From Galactobacter valiniphilus (GTDB lineage: Bacteria; Actinomycetota; Actinomycetes; Actinomycetales; Micrococcaceae): a DNA stretch of 64,000 nt. The notes under the pieces are model-generated. The model saw nothing but the letters and a program-made list of their open reading frames with translations, had not been told where the DNA came from and searched no databases. A program made the translations under genes and the position numbers. Position 1 is the stretch's first letter; each line of letters opens with the position of its first letter. The DNA lies in assembly GCF_003575975.1 (NCBI RefSeq), contig NZ_QQXK01000012.1, forward strand, positions 1-64,000, in the 5' to 3' direction. Positions 46,140 to 53,830 of this stretch are shown here, piece by piece.

Positions 46140-48023
46140 TCAGCTCACGTGCACCCAGGGCCGGCGGGTCACGTCCGGCTCGGCCTCGCGCAGCACCTCG
46201 CGGGTGAGCGGGGCGATCTCGCCCTGGCCCAGGAAGACGAAGCGCACGAAGTTGCGCACGGGGGCGCCCTCGGTCCAGCGGAAGTAGACGTGCGGCATGA
46301 CGTGGCGCTGGTCGCGGATGGCCAGGAGTACGGCGGCGATGGCGGTCGGAACGGAGCTGGCCTTGACCTCCAGGACACCGAAGCCATGACGGTGCACACC
46401 ACGGACCGTGAGTTCCTCCGTGAACTCGGAGGAGTCGTCCACTTTGACCTCCAGGAAGAGCGGGTTCCGCGTGCCTCCCATGGTGTTGGAGGCCAGGACG
46501 TGCTCGCGCTTGTGCCGGTAGCGGGCGGCGGTCATGCGGTTGGGCTCGTGGGCGATGATCTGCACCTGGCGCTCGTGCTCCCCGGAGGCCAGGACCTCGA
46601 GGGCGGACTCGGTAAAGGTCACGCTCGTGGCGCGCACCTCGGTGGAGCGGCGGAAGCGACTGGCCAGGGAGACCGCCACGATGCCCACGATGAAGAAGGC
46701 GGCCACCTTGAGGCCGTCGGGGCGCTCGATGCAATTGGCGATGAGCGTGTACAGGAACACGAGGGTGATGGCGCCGAAGCCGAACGCCGAGCGGCGGCGG
46801 CCGTTGCGGCGCTGCTGGAGCGTCACGGCAAAGGCCGCCGAGGTGATGAGCACCAGCACGCCCGTGGCGTACGCGCCGCCCTGCGCCGTGACGTCGGCGC
46901 GGAAGATGATCGTCACCACCGCGGCGACGGCGCCGAGGAAGAGCACGAGGGGACGCGTGGCGGCGGCCCACTGCGGGGCCATGCCGTAGCGCGGCAGGTA
47001 GCGCGGGATGAGGTTGAGCAGGCCGGCGATCGCCGAGGCGCCGGCAAACCAGAGGATCGCGATCGTGATGATGTCGTAGGCGGAGCCGAAGCCCTCGCCG
47101 AGCAGATCGTGGGCCAGGTACGCCAGGGCGCGGCCGTTGGCCGAGCCGCCCTCCTCGAACTCCTCCGCCGGGATGAGCATGGTCGTGGCGATGGAGGAGG
47201 TGAGCAGGAAGGTGCTCATGATGAGGGCGGCGGTGCCGAGCAGGCGGCGCGTCCCCGCAATGCGCCCGGCGGGGTTGGCAGCGGTGTCGTGGGGGCCGCT
47301 CTTGATCTGCGGCATGACCGCCACGCCGGTCTCGAAGCCGGAGAGGCCCAGCGCCAGCTTCGGGAAGACCACCAGGGCGATGAGCAGGATGGACATGACA
47401 TCCGGGTGAGCCGTGGTGAGCACCGACCACCAATCGCTCACGTAGTGGGCGTTCGCCGCGATGTGGGCAAGCGAGACGACGATGACCACGGCGTTGAACG
47501 CGAGGAAGATGCCAACGAGACCCATCGCCAGCTTGATGACCTCGTTGAAGCCGCCGAGGAAGAGGAGCACCAGGCCGCCGATGAGCACCAGGGTGATGGC
47601 GACGCGGTGGTCGTCGAAGACCTCGGGCACCAGCGGGTTCTCCACGATGTGGGCCGTGGCATCCGCAGCGGAGAGGGTCGTGGTGATCATGAAGTCGGTC
47701 GCCGCGAAGCCCAGCAACACGAGGACGAGGAGCTTGCCCCACCAGGCCGGGAGCAGGCGCTCGAGCATGGCGATGGAGCCCATGCCGTTGGGGGAGGCCT
47801 TGGCCACCATGCGGTAGACCGGGAGGGCGCCGAAGACCGTGATGAGGATCAGCACCACGGTGGCCAGCGGTGCCACGGCGCCCGCCGCCAGGGCGGCGAT
47901 GGCCGGCTGGTAGCCGAGCGTGGAGAAGTAATCGAGGCCGGAGAGGCACATGACCTGCCACCACGGGTGGCCGTCTCGGTGCTTGTCCTTGCCCGTCGCT
48001 CGGGGGCGTGCTGCGTACGTCAC
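46140..48023 (-). CDS. APC-superfamily permease (amino acid or K+ transporter)
   Basis: The start is taken as GTG 48023, which has TACTCT a few bases upstream and would be leaderless; ATG 48050 is the alternative. The 627-residue product has about 12 helices in its first 450 residues, beginning MCLSGLDYFSTLGYQPAIAA, and a soluble tail of about 170 residues. This layout and sequence resemble KimA/KUP-like APC permeases more than classical amino-acid carriers, but I cannot decide the substrate. The soluble tail may be regulatory. Confidence 0.75.
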   Translation of the reverse strand: MTYAARPRATGKDKHRDGHPWWQVMCLSGLDYFSTLGYQPAIAALAAGAVAPLATVVLILITVFGALPVYRMVAKASPNGMGSIAMLERLLPAWWGKLLVLVLLGFAATDFMITTTLSAADATAHIVENPLVPEVFDDHRVAITLVLIGGLVLLFLGGFNEVIKLAMGLVGIFLAFNAVVIVVSLAHIAANAHYVSDWWSVLTTAHPDVMSILLIALVVFPKLALGLSGFETGVAVMPQIKSGPHDTAANPAGRIAGTRRLLGTAALIMSTFLLTSSIATTMLIPAEEFEEGGSANGRALAYLAHDLLGEGFGSAYDIITIAILWFAGASAIAGLLNLIPRYLPRYGMAPQWAAATRPLVLFLGAVAAVVTIIFRADVTAQGGAYATGVLVLITSAAFAVTLQQRRNGRRRSAFGFGAITLVFLYTLIANCIERPDGLKVAAFFIVGIVAVSLASRFRRSTEVRATSVTFTESALEVLASGEHERQVQIIAHEPNRMTAARYRHKREHVLASNTMGGTRNPLFLEVKVDDSSEFTEELTVRGVHRHGFGVLEVKASSVPTAIAAVLLAIRDQRHVMPHVYFRWTEGAPVRNFVRFVFLGQGEIAPLTREVLREAEPDVTRRPWVHVS

Positions 48024-48135
48024 CGGTAGAGAGTACGCACGCCCGCGCATGCGTCCTCGACAGATTCCGTGAGGATTGTGTGAGGATTCCTGGCCCGTGC
48101 CTCGGATCACTCGGCCGGGCCGGGCGCGGGCGGCA

Positions 48136-49005
48136 TCAGCGGGGCAGCGGGCGCACGTATCCGGCGCGGTCGCGGCGGTCCACGAGGGCCTCCAACACGC
48201 CGCGCGCCGGGGCCGGATCGGCGCTCGCCGCCGACGCCACGTAGCACGGTCGGAACACCGGGGAGGCGCCCGGGACGTCGCTCGCATAGGACAGCGCGTC
48301 GTAGCGCCCGCCCGTCGCGGTCACGAGCAGCGCGCCGGCCGCGACGTCCCACGGCTTCACGTCCACCCCGAGCACCACGTCGTGGCTCCCGGCTGCCACA
48401 CCCGCGAGGGAGAGCGAGGCGCACACGGGCCGCCGCACGGTCGCGTAGGCCTCGATCAGCGCCCCGAGGTCGCGCAGCGCCGCATCGCCTTCGGCCCGCA
48501 CCGCTTCGCCGCCCGGATGATCGGTGGCGAGCGCGTTGCGTGCCGCCTCCCCGCGCCCGTGGGGCGCCAGCGCCACCCCACCCAGCCACGCGGCGTCGGG
48601 CACCGCCGCGAACACCTCACCCGTGGCCGGGGCGTGGATCACGCCGGCGACGGGCACGCCGCCCACGCACGCGGCGATCGAGATCGCGAAGGTGGGCAGG
48701 GCGTGCACAAAGTTGCTGGTCCCGTCGATGGGATCGATGACCCAGGTCAGCTCGCCGCTGCCGCGGCGGCCCAGCTCCTCGCCCAGGAAGGCGGCAGTCG
48801 GCCCGTGGGAGGCCAAATGCTCGACGACGCTCGCCTCCGTTGCGCGGTCGAGTTCCGTCACGAGGTCGTGCCGGGAGGTCTTGGTGCTCACCGTGGCGCC
48901 CTGGGTGCCGGCCGCGAAGGCCGCCTCGAGGCGCGGTGCGGCGCTCGCCGCGGCCGCGACGGCCAGTTCGAGGAGAAGCTCGGGGGATTCGATGGGCGCG
49001 CTCAC
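48136..49005 (-). CDS. Inositol monophosphatase family protein
   Basis: GTG 49005 with TAGGCT just upstream is chosen; the frame extends ten codons further. The 289-residue product has the metal-binding signatures WVIDPIDGTSNFVHALPTFA and VKPWDVAAGALLVTATGG and an upstream EELGRRG site. The family removes phosphate from inositol monophosphate or related sugar or histidinol phosphates using Mg2+. The gene is divergent from the App1 operon. Confidence 0.9.
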   Translation of the reverse strand: MSAPIESPELLLELAVAAAASAAPRLEAAFAAGTQGATVSTKTSRHDLVTELDRATEASVVEHLASHGPTAAFLGEELGRRGSGELTWVIDPIDGTSNFVHALPTFAISIAACVGGVPVAGVIHAPATGEVFAAVPDAAWLGGVALAPHGRGEAARNALATDHPGGEAVRAEGDAALRDLGALIEAYATVRRPVCASLSLAGVAAGSHDVVLGVDVKPWDVAAGALLVTATGGRYDALSYASDVPGASPVFRPCYVASAASADPAPARGVLEALVDRRDRAGYVRPLPR

Positions 49006-49085
49006 AGCGACGAGCCTACGCGGGGCGCCAACCACCGCGCCGGCGGGGTGCCGCGCCCGGCGTTGAACGTGGGAGACTGGTCAGC

Positions 49086-50174
49086 GTGTCAGTTCCACCT
49101 CGCGCCGCGCCCCTGAGCGGTCTTGCCCTTGCTCTCGAGGATCGCTGGCACGATTGGCGGCTCGTGCAGGCCAAGCGCCGCGAGTGGCAACCCACCGTCC
49201 TGCCGTTCCGCGGCTACGGGCTCTCGGGCGCCGACGGGTGGGTCCGCGTCATGGCCCGCGTGGTCATGGCCCCGCCCGGGCGCTTCGACGGCGGCCGCCA
49301 CCTTCCCGCCGTCGTCGAGGACGGCGTGCGCGGCTGGCGCAACTTCATCTCTCCCACCGTCAGCGGCGCCGAGGTGACCGTGACCGTGGACGGGCGCTGC
49401 TTCACCGTGCGCGCCGACCGCGGCGGCGTGGTCGACGCCCGCGTCGCCGTGGAGCTGGCCCCCGGCTGGCACCCCATCCAGCTGCAGGTCGAGGGCAGCG
49501 AACGCGCCACGGCCGCCGCCTTTGTGGTGGCGGAGGACGAGACGTTCGGCATGGTCTGCGACGTGGACGACACCGTGGTGGTCACGGCCCTTCCCCGCCC
49601 CATGCTGGCCGCCTGGAACTCCTTTGTGCTGGACGAGCACGCCCGCAACCCCACCCCTGGTATGGCCGTGCTGCTGGATCGCATCACGGGGCAGCATCCC
49701 GCCGCGCCCACGCTCTACCTCTCCACGGGGGCCTGGAACGTGAACCTGACCCTCACGCGCTTCCTCGGACGCAACCTCTACCCGGACGGCGCGTTGTTGC
49801 TCACCGACTGGGGGCCCACGCCCGGGCGGCTCTTCCGCTCCGGCACGCAGCACAAGGTGGACAATCTGCGCCGGCTCGCGAGCGAGTTCCCGCACATCAA
49901 GTGGCTGCTCATCGGCGACGACGGGCAGCACGATCCGGAGATCTACGCCGAGTTTGCCCGCCGTTACCCGCAGAACGTGCGGGCCATCGTCATCCGGCAG
50001 CTCACGCCGTCGCAGGCCGTCATGGCCGGCGGGCGCAGCGCCGGCATCATGAAATCGACCCCGGGCATCCCGTGGGTCTACGCGCCGGACGGCGGCCGGA
50101 TCGCCGCGCGGTTGGAGGACCTCGGCCTCCTCGCGCTCCCGCCGCAGCCGGACGCGGACAGGGAGGAACACTAG
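49086..50174 (+). CDS. App1-domain (DUF2183) phosphatase-like protein
   Basis: 362 residues from GTG 49086. The C-terminal half is an App1 domain of the HAD type: nucleophile motif CDVDDTVVVT, LYLSTGAWNVNLTLTRFLGR, the KVDNLRRLASEFPHIKWLLI strand and acidic motif GDDGQHDPEIYAEFARRYP. In yeast App1 is a phosphatidate phosphatase; bacterial substrates are unproven. The N-terminal beta-rich part is unassigned. The next gene starts directly after the stop, so this heads a three-gene operon. Confidence 0.85.
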   Translation: MSVPPRAAPLSGLALALEDRWHDWRLVQAKRREWQPTVLPFRGYGLSGADGWVRVMARVVMAPPGRFDGGRHLPAVVEDGVRGWRNFISPTVSGAEVTVTVDGRCFTVRADRGGVVDARVAVELAPGWHPIQLQVEGSERATAAAFVVAEDETFGMVCDVDDTVVVTALPRPMLAAWNSFVLDEHARNPTPGMAVLLDRITGQHPAAPTLYLSTGAWNVNLTLTRFLGRNLYPDGALLLTDWGPTPGRLFRSGTQHKVDNLRRLASEFPHIKWLLIGDDGQHDPEIYAEFARRYPQNVRAIVIRQLTPSQAVMAGGRSAGIMKSTPGIPWVYAPDGGRIAARLEDLGLLALPPQPDADREEH

Positions 50175-50639
50175 GTGAGTCGCGTCAGCGTCGACATCGC
50201 CCTGCGCTGGGCGGACATGGACGCCTACGGGCACGTCAATAACGTCAATCAGGTGCGCCTCATGGAGGAGGCCCGCGTGGCCGCCTTCGGCGTTCCGGGC
50301 GGCACCGGCGAACCGGTCGGCCGTCCGGGCAAGGTCGACCTCTTCGAGAACGTCGGCGAGCACATCCTGATCCTCGTGGTGGATCACTCGATCAGCTACG
50401 TGGCCCAGCTGCCCTACCGCGATGTGCCGGTGCGCATCGAGGTGTGGATCGATCAGGTCAAGGGTGCCTCCTTCCGGGTGAACTACGAGTTCTTCGACGG
50501 GCACACGGGCGAGCTGACCACGCGCGCCACCACCACGCTGGCGCTGTTCGACGACGAGACGCAGCGCCTCGTGCGCCTGCCCGCCGAGCACCGCGCCGCC
50601 TTCAAGGCGTATGCGGACGACGCGCAGGTGTCGGCGTGA
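50175..50639 (+). CDS. Acyl-CoA thioesterase, 4-hydroxybenzoyl-CoA thioesterase fold
   Basis: 154 residues from GTG 50175, abutting the App1 stop. The hot-dog fold signature RWADMDAYGHVNNVNQVRLM carries the catalytic Asp and the GHVNN motif; ISYVAQLPYRDVPVRIEVWI is the conserved central strand pair. It hydrolyses acyl-CoA thioesters in the cytosol. Its last codons overlap the start of the siderophore reductase gene. Confidence 0.9.
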   Translation: MSRVSVDIALRWADMDAYGHVNNVNQVRLMEEARVAAFGVPGGTGEPVGRPGKVDLFENVGEHILILVVDHSISYVAQLPYRDVPVRIEVWIDQVKGASFRVNYEFFDGHTGELTTRATTTLALFDDETQRLVRLPAEHRAAFKAYADDAQVSA

Positions 50640-51508
50640 GGCCGGAAGGCGACGGTGCACGCCCGGCGCGAGCCGCGCGTCCGGCCCGGCCGCAGCAGCT
50701 GGCCGAGGTGGTGGCGAGCGAGCGCATCGGCGAGCACCTGGTCCGCCTGACCCTGGGCGGGCCCGGCCTGTCCGGCTTCAAGCCCAAGGCAGCCACGGAT
50801 CAGTACGTGAAGTTCCTCTTCGCCGACCCGGCGCTGGGGCTCACCCCGCCCTTTGACCTGGATGCGATCCGCGCGCAGCACGGTCCGGAGGGTGTGCCCG
50901 TGCGCCGCACCTATTCGGTGCGCGCCGTGCGCCGTTCCGCGGCCGACACCGAGATCGACGTGGACGTTGTGGTGCACGGCGCCGACGGCATCGCCGGCCC
51001 CTGGGCCGCCGCGGTGCGGCCGGGCGACGTCGTGTGCTTCTCCGGGCCCGGAGGCAAATACGCCCCCGAGCCCGGGGCCTGGCACCTGTTGGCCGGGGAC
51101 GAGGCGGCCCTGCCGGCCATCGCCGCCGCGCTCGAGGCGATGGGCCCCGAGGAGCGCGGCGTGGCAGTGCTCGACGTCGCCGGTCCCGGCGACCGGCTGG
51201 AGCTCGCAGCGCCGGCCGGCGTCGAGCTGCGCTGGGTGGAACGTGGAGGCGAGTGGACGCCCGCGTCCTCCCGCCTCGAGGAGGCGGTCCGCGCCGTCGA
51301 GCTCCCGGTGGATACCTCTGCCGTCCGCGCCTTCGTTCACGGCGAGCGGGAGACCATGAAGTCCCTGCGCGCCTACCTCGTGGGTGAGCGCGGGCTGGAG
51401 CGCTCGCAGCTCTCCCTCTCGGCCTATTGGGCCTACGGCCGCGCCGAGGATGCCTTCCAGGCGGAGAAGCGCGAGCCGATCGGGAAGATCTTCCCCGAGG
51501 ACGCCTGA
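50636..51508 (+). CDS. Siderophore-interacting protein, ferric-siderophore reductase
   Basis: GTG 50636 overlaps the thioesterase stop (GTGAG). The 290-residue product has the FAD-binding RTYSVRAV motif after a beta barrel, then the SIP domain (HLLAGDEAALPAIAAALEAM) and the C-terminal AYWAYGRAEDAF. It uses NAD(P)H and FAD to reduce ferric siderophores after import, releasing Fe(II). The pairing with App1 and a thioesterase gives no clue to a particular siderophore, and no siderophore biosynthesis genes are visible. Confidence 0.9.
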   Translation: MRPEGDGARPARAARPARPQQLAEVVASERIGEHLVRLTLGGPGLSGFKPKAATDQYVKFLFADPALGLTPPFDLDAIRAQHGPEGVPVRRTYSVRAVRRSAADTEIDVDVVVHGADGIAGPWAAAVRPGDVVCFSGPGGKYAPEPGAWHLLAGDEAALPAIAAALEAMGPEERGVAVLDVAGPGDRLELAAPAGVELRWVERGGEWTPASSRLEEAVRAVELPVDTSAVRAFVHGERETMKSLRAYLVGERGLERSQLSLSAYWAYGRAEDAFQAEKREPIGKIFPEDA

Positions 51509-51516
51509 GCCCCTTT

Positions 51517-51560
51517 TGTGACGCGCCTCACCGTGCCCTAGTATGGTGAGGCGCGTCACG
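51517..51560 (+). promoter_or_regulatory. Two Crp/GlxR-type boxes flanking a -10 element
   Basis: TGTGACGCGCCTCACC (51517-51532) and GGTGAGGCGCGTCACG (51545-51560) each fit TGTGA-N6-TCACA in all core positions. They are also perfect inverted copies of each other over 15 bp. The 12 bases between end in TAGTAT (51539-51544), a good -10 box for the gene at 51606. One box overlaps the -35, the other covers +1, so binding would most likely repress. Confidence 0.6.
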
Positions 51561-51605
51561 CCCATCCGGCCGGCGCGCGCAGCAGCCTTCCAAAGGAGCC
51601 TCGCC

Positions 51606-51899
51606 GTGACCGCACGCCCCCTGCAGCCCGCCTTCTCCGGCCGCGCGCTCTTCCTGCGCACCGTCCCGGCGTGGGTGGGGGTGAGCCTCGTGACCCTCGT
51701 GCTTGGCGCCTGGGCGCTGGCCTCCGGCGCGCCGTCGCTGGCCAACGCGTGGGCCGGCCTGGCGCTCGGGTCCTCGCTGCTCGTGGGCCTGGGCAGCGCG
51801 CTGTCAGCGGCGGAGAGCACGCGCTTCCGCCTCGCGGCTGTCACGATGATCGGCGCCCTCGGCGGGGCGGGCATCATCGCCGCCGCCTACGCGCTCTGA
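51606..51899 (+). CDS. Small three-helix membrane protein
   Basis: GTG 51606 has AAGGAG 8 bases upstream. The 97-residue product has three predicted helices (VPAWVGVSLVTLVLGAWALA; AGLALGSSLLVGLGSAL; AVTMIGALGGAGIIAAAYAL). No family recognised. Its promoter carries the twin Crp-type boxes, suggesting control by cAMP or carbon state. Its stop overlaps the presumed start of the methyltransferase gene. Confidence 0.7.
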   Translation: MTARPLQPAFSGRALFLRTVPAWVGVSLVTLVLGAWALASGAPSLANAWAGLALGSSLLVGLGSALSAAESTRFRLAAVTMIGALGGAGIIAAAYAL

Positions 51900-52537
51900 G
51901 CTCCACCCGGCACGCGGCCGCCGCCTACGGCGCCGCGGCCGCCGAGTACGCGCGGCTGCTTCCGGACCTGTCCTTCGAGGCAGCGTCCGACGTCGCGTGG
52001 TTGCGTCGCTGGGCTGGCCTCGCCTCCGCGCACGCGCCGCTGCCGGTCGTGGACGCGGGCTGCGGGACCGGTCGGCTCCTGCCCTTCCTGCGCGGCTGCG
52101 GGCTCGACCCTGTCATCGGCGTTGACCCGAGTGCGGGGATGCTGGCGCACGCTCGGAGCATGCACCCGGAGGGCGAGTGGCGCGACGGCAGCCTCGAGCA
52201 CCTGCCTCTCGCTGATGCCTCAGCCTGCGGGGTGCTCGGCTGGTACTCGATGATCCATCTTGACGGCGACGGCCTGGCGGCGGCCGCTCGCGAGTGCGCC
52301 CGCGTCCTCGCGCCGGGCGCACCGCTCCTGTGGGGCTTCCACAGCGGGGCGGCCGATGCGCCGTCGCGACACCTGGCCGTGGACGGCGAGCCGCTCGTGG
52401 TGCGCGCGCTCCCGGTGCCGGTGGTGGTCGCGGCCCTCGTGTCCGCCGGGCTCGAGCTCGTGGCCTCGGGACGGCGAGAGCCCCGGCCGGGCGAACGCGC
52501 GGCGCAGGGCATGGTGATCGCTCGCCGCGCGCGCTGA
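51896..52537 (+). CDS. Class I SAM-dependent methyltransferase
   Basis: The 213-residue reading starts at CTG 51896, which overlaps the previous TGA. No ATG or GTG lies close enough upstream, and later ones would remove the conserved N-terminus (AAAAYGAAAAEYARLLPDLS). Motif I is VVDAGCGTGRLLPFLRGCG, followed by GVDPSAGMLAHARS, LPLADASACGVLGWYSMIHL and a C-terminal VVIARRAR-like strand. It transfers methyl from SAM to an unknown small molecule. The unusual start could reflect reinitiation by terminating ribosomes. Confidence 0.78.
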   Translation: MSSTRHAAAAYGAAAAEYARLLPDLSFEAASDVAWLRRWAGLASAHAPLPVVDAGCGTGRLLPFLRGCGLDPVIGVDPSAGMLAHARSMHPEGEWRDGSLEHLPLADASACGVLGWYSMIHLDGDGLAAAARECARVLAPGAPLLWGFHSGAADAPSRHLAVDGEPLVVRALPVPVVVAALVSAGLELVASGRREPRPGERAAQGMVIARRAR

Positions 52538-52563
52538 CGGAGGCCTCTGTCACGATGGGGGGC

Positions 52564-52986
52564 ATGAACGAACGCTCCGACGGCTACCGCCTCCTCCCCG
52601 TCCCGCCCGAGGCCAGACGCTACCGCCAGCTGCGCGCCCTCTCCGGGCTGAGCCCCATCACCCAAGCCCAGGCCGAGCGCACGATCGAGGGCACGTGGGC
52701 CTGGCGCAGCGTCGTCGATGCGGCCGGGGAGACCGTGGCGATGGGCCGCGTGGTGGGGGACGGCGGCTGGTACTTCCTCGTGGCGGACATGGCCACGTTG
52801 CCCGAGCACCAGGGCAAGGGGCTCGGCCGGGCCGTGCTCGTCTCGCTCCTGGAGGAGATCCGCGACCGCGCCGAGGAGGGCGCGTACGTGACGCTCACGG
52901 CCGATCCGCCGGGGCGACGGCTTTACGAGTCGCTCGGCTTCCGCGATGTGGCGCCCGGCGGAACCGGCATGTCGCTGCGGCTTTGA
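52564..52986 (+). CDS. GNAT-family N-acetyltransferase
   Basis: 140 residues from ATG 52564 (ATG 52555 would add three). The acetyl-CoA-binding motif A is ADMATLPEHQGKGLGRAVLV, followed by LTADPPGRRLYESLGFRDV, which is typical of small GNAT enzymes of unknown amine substrate. It follows the methyltransferase but has a weak promoter-like CACGAT of its own. Confidence 0.88.
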   Translation: MNERSDGYRLLPVPPEARRYRQLRALSGLSPITQAQAERTIEGTWAWRSVVDAAGETVAMGRVVGDGGWYFLVADMATLPEHQGKGLGRAVLVSLLEEIRDRAEEGAYVTLTADPPGRRLYESLGFRDVAPGGTGMSLRL

Positions 52987-53043
52987 CGCCCGCGGACCGC
53001 ACCTGCCCTGGCCGCGGGGGAGCGCAGCCCCTACCGTGGATGC

Positions 53044-53286
53044 ATGGAGAAGAACTGGGATCCCGAGGCGCCCGTCGTCGCGCCCGAGGAGAGCGGGTTG
53101 GGGGAGCGGGCCTCCGGTGCGTGGCAGGGGTATCTCATCGTGCAACGCAACGCGCTCGAACTGCCACTGACGGCCGGGATGCAGGCCGACAACTCGCTGC
53201 GGGACCTGCCGGAGGCCACGTCGCTCTACATCGAGCCGACGCCGCCGCCGTTCGAGATCCCCACGATGCCTCAGGACCGGCCCTGA
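53044..53286 (+). CDS. Hypothetical 80-residue acidic protein
   Basis: ATG 53044 lies 7 bases after a TACCGT box (53032-53037), suggesting a leaderless mRNA. The product (GAWQGYLIVQRNALELPLTA in the middle; Pro-rich end EPTPPPFEIPTMPQ) has no membrane helix or recognised motif. It overlaps the frame of the barstar-like gene at its stop, so the two may act together. Confidence 0.55.
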   Translation: MEKNWDPEAPVVAPEESGLGERASGAWQGYLIVQRNALELPLTAGMQADNSLRDLPEATSLYIEPTPPPFEIPTMPQDRP

Positions 53287-53315
53287 GCGCGGACGAGGAG
53301 GGCACGGCCGTCGAG

Positions 53316-53696
53316 GTGGTGATCGACGGCGCAGCCGTCGACTCGATCGCCGCGTTTTACGCCGAGCTCAACCAGCAGCTGATGCGCGGCGAGGACTGGG
53401 AACTGGGGCCGAGCCTTGATGCGCTCAACGACCTGCTCTACGGCGGCATCGGCGCGCTGGCCGGAGCCGCGCTTCAACGCTGGGAGATCACCGATCACGC
53501 CGCGATGGCCGCCGCGCTGGGTGTCGAGACCACGCGGAAATGGCTGCTGGCCAAGCTGGACCCGGAGGGCCCCTTCGACCGCCCGGCGATCCGAGAGCGG
53601 CTCGCGCGCCTGGAGGCGACCGGCCACGAGACCTATTTCGAGCTCCTCCTCGAGGTGTTCGCCGATCACCCACAGGTCGAGCTACTCCTGCGCTGA
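53316..53696 (+). CDS. Barstar-family protein
   Basis: The reading VVIDGAAVDSIAAFYAELNQ, then QLMRGEDWELGPSLDALNDL and LYGGIGAL, matches barstar: a first strand with IDG, helix, the xxNxDALxDxL-type motif, here LDALNDLLYG, and a C-terminal strand. GTG 53316 or 53319 gives about 126 residues; CTG 53283, overlapping the previous stop, is another option. Barstar inhibits barnase-type ribonucleases. No ribonuclease gene is adjacent, so this is either an orphan immunity protein or has another partner. Confidence 0.7.
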   Translation: MVIDGAAVDSIAAFYAELNQQLMRGEDWELGPSLDALNDLLYGGIGALAGAALQRWEITDHAAMAAALGVETTRKWLLAKLDPEGPFDRPAIRERLARLEATGHETYFELLLEVFADHPQVELLLR

Positions 53697-53758
53697 GGCC
53701 GAAAGGCGCGTCTCGCGGGCCGCCCCGGAAGGATCTTTCAACTTTTTTGGCGCGTGAC

Positions 53759-53785
53759 CCATCCGCGCGCGCATCCGCTCCGAAC
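53759..53785 (+). promoter_or_regulatory. SigK-type ECF promoter before the His-repeat lipoprotein gene
   Basis: CCATCC (53759-53764), 15 bases, CCGAAC (53780-53785) closely resembles the mycobacterial SigK promoter pattern (CCATCC and CCGAAT). It lies 46 bp upstream of the lipoprotein ATG, and a SigK-like sigma factor is encoded just downstream. The link is inferred from motif and context. Confidence 0.55.
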
Positions 53786-53830
53786 GGAGGGCATCAACCA
53801 TCACGATCCCCTCGCTTAGGAGTGATTCAG

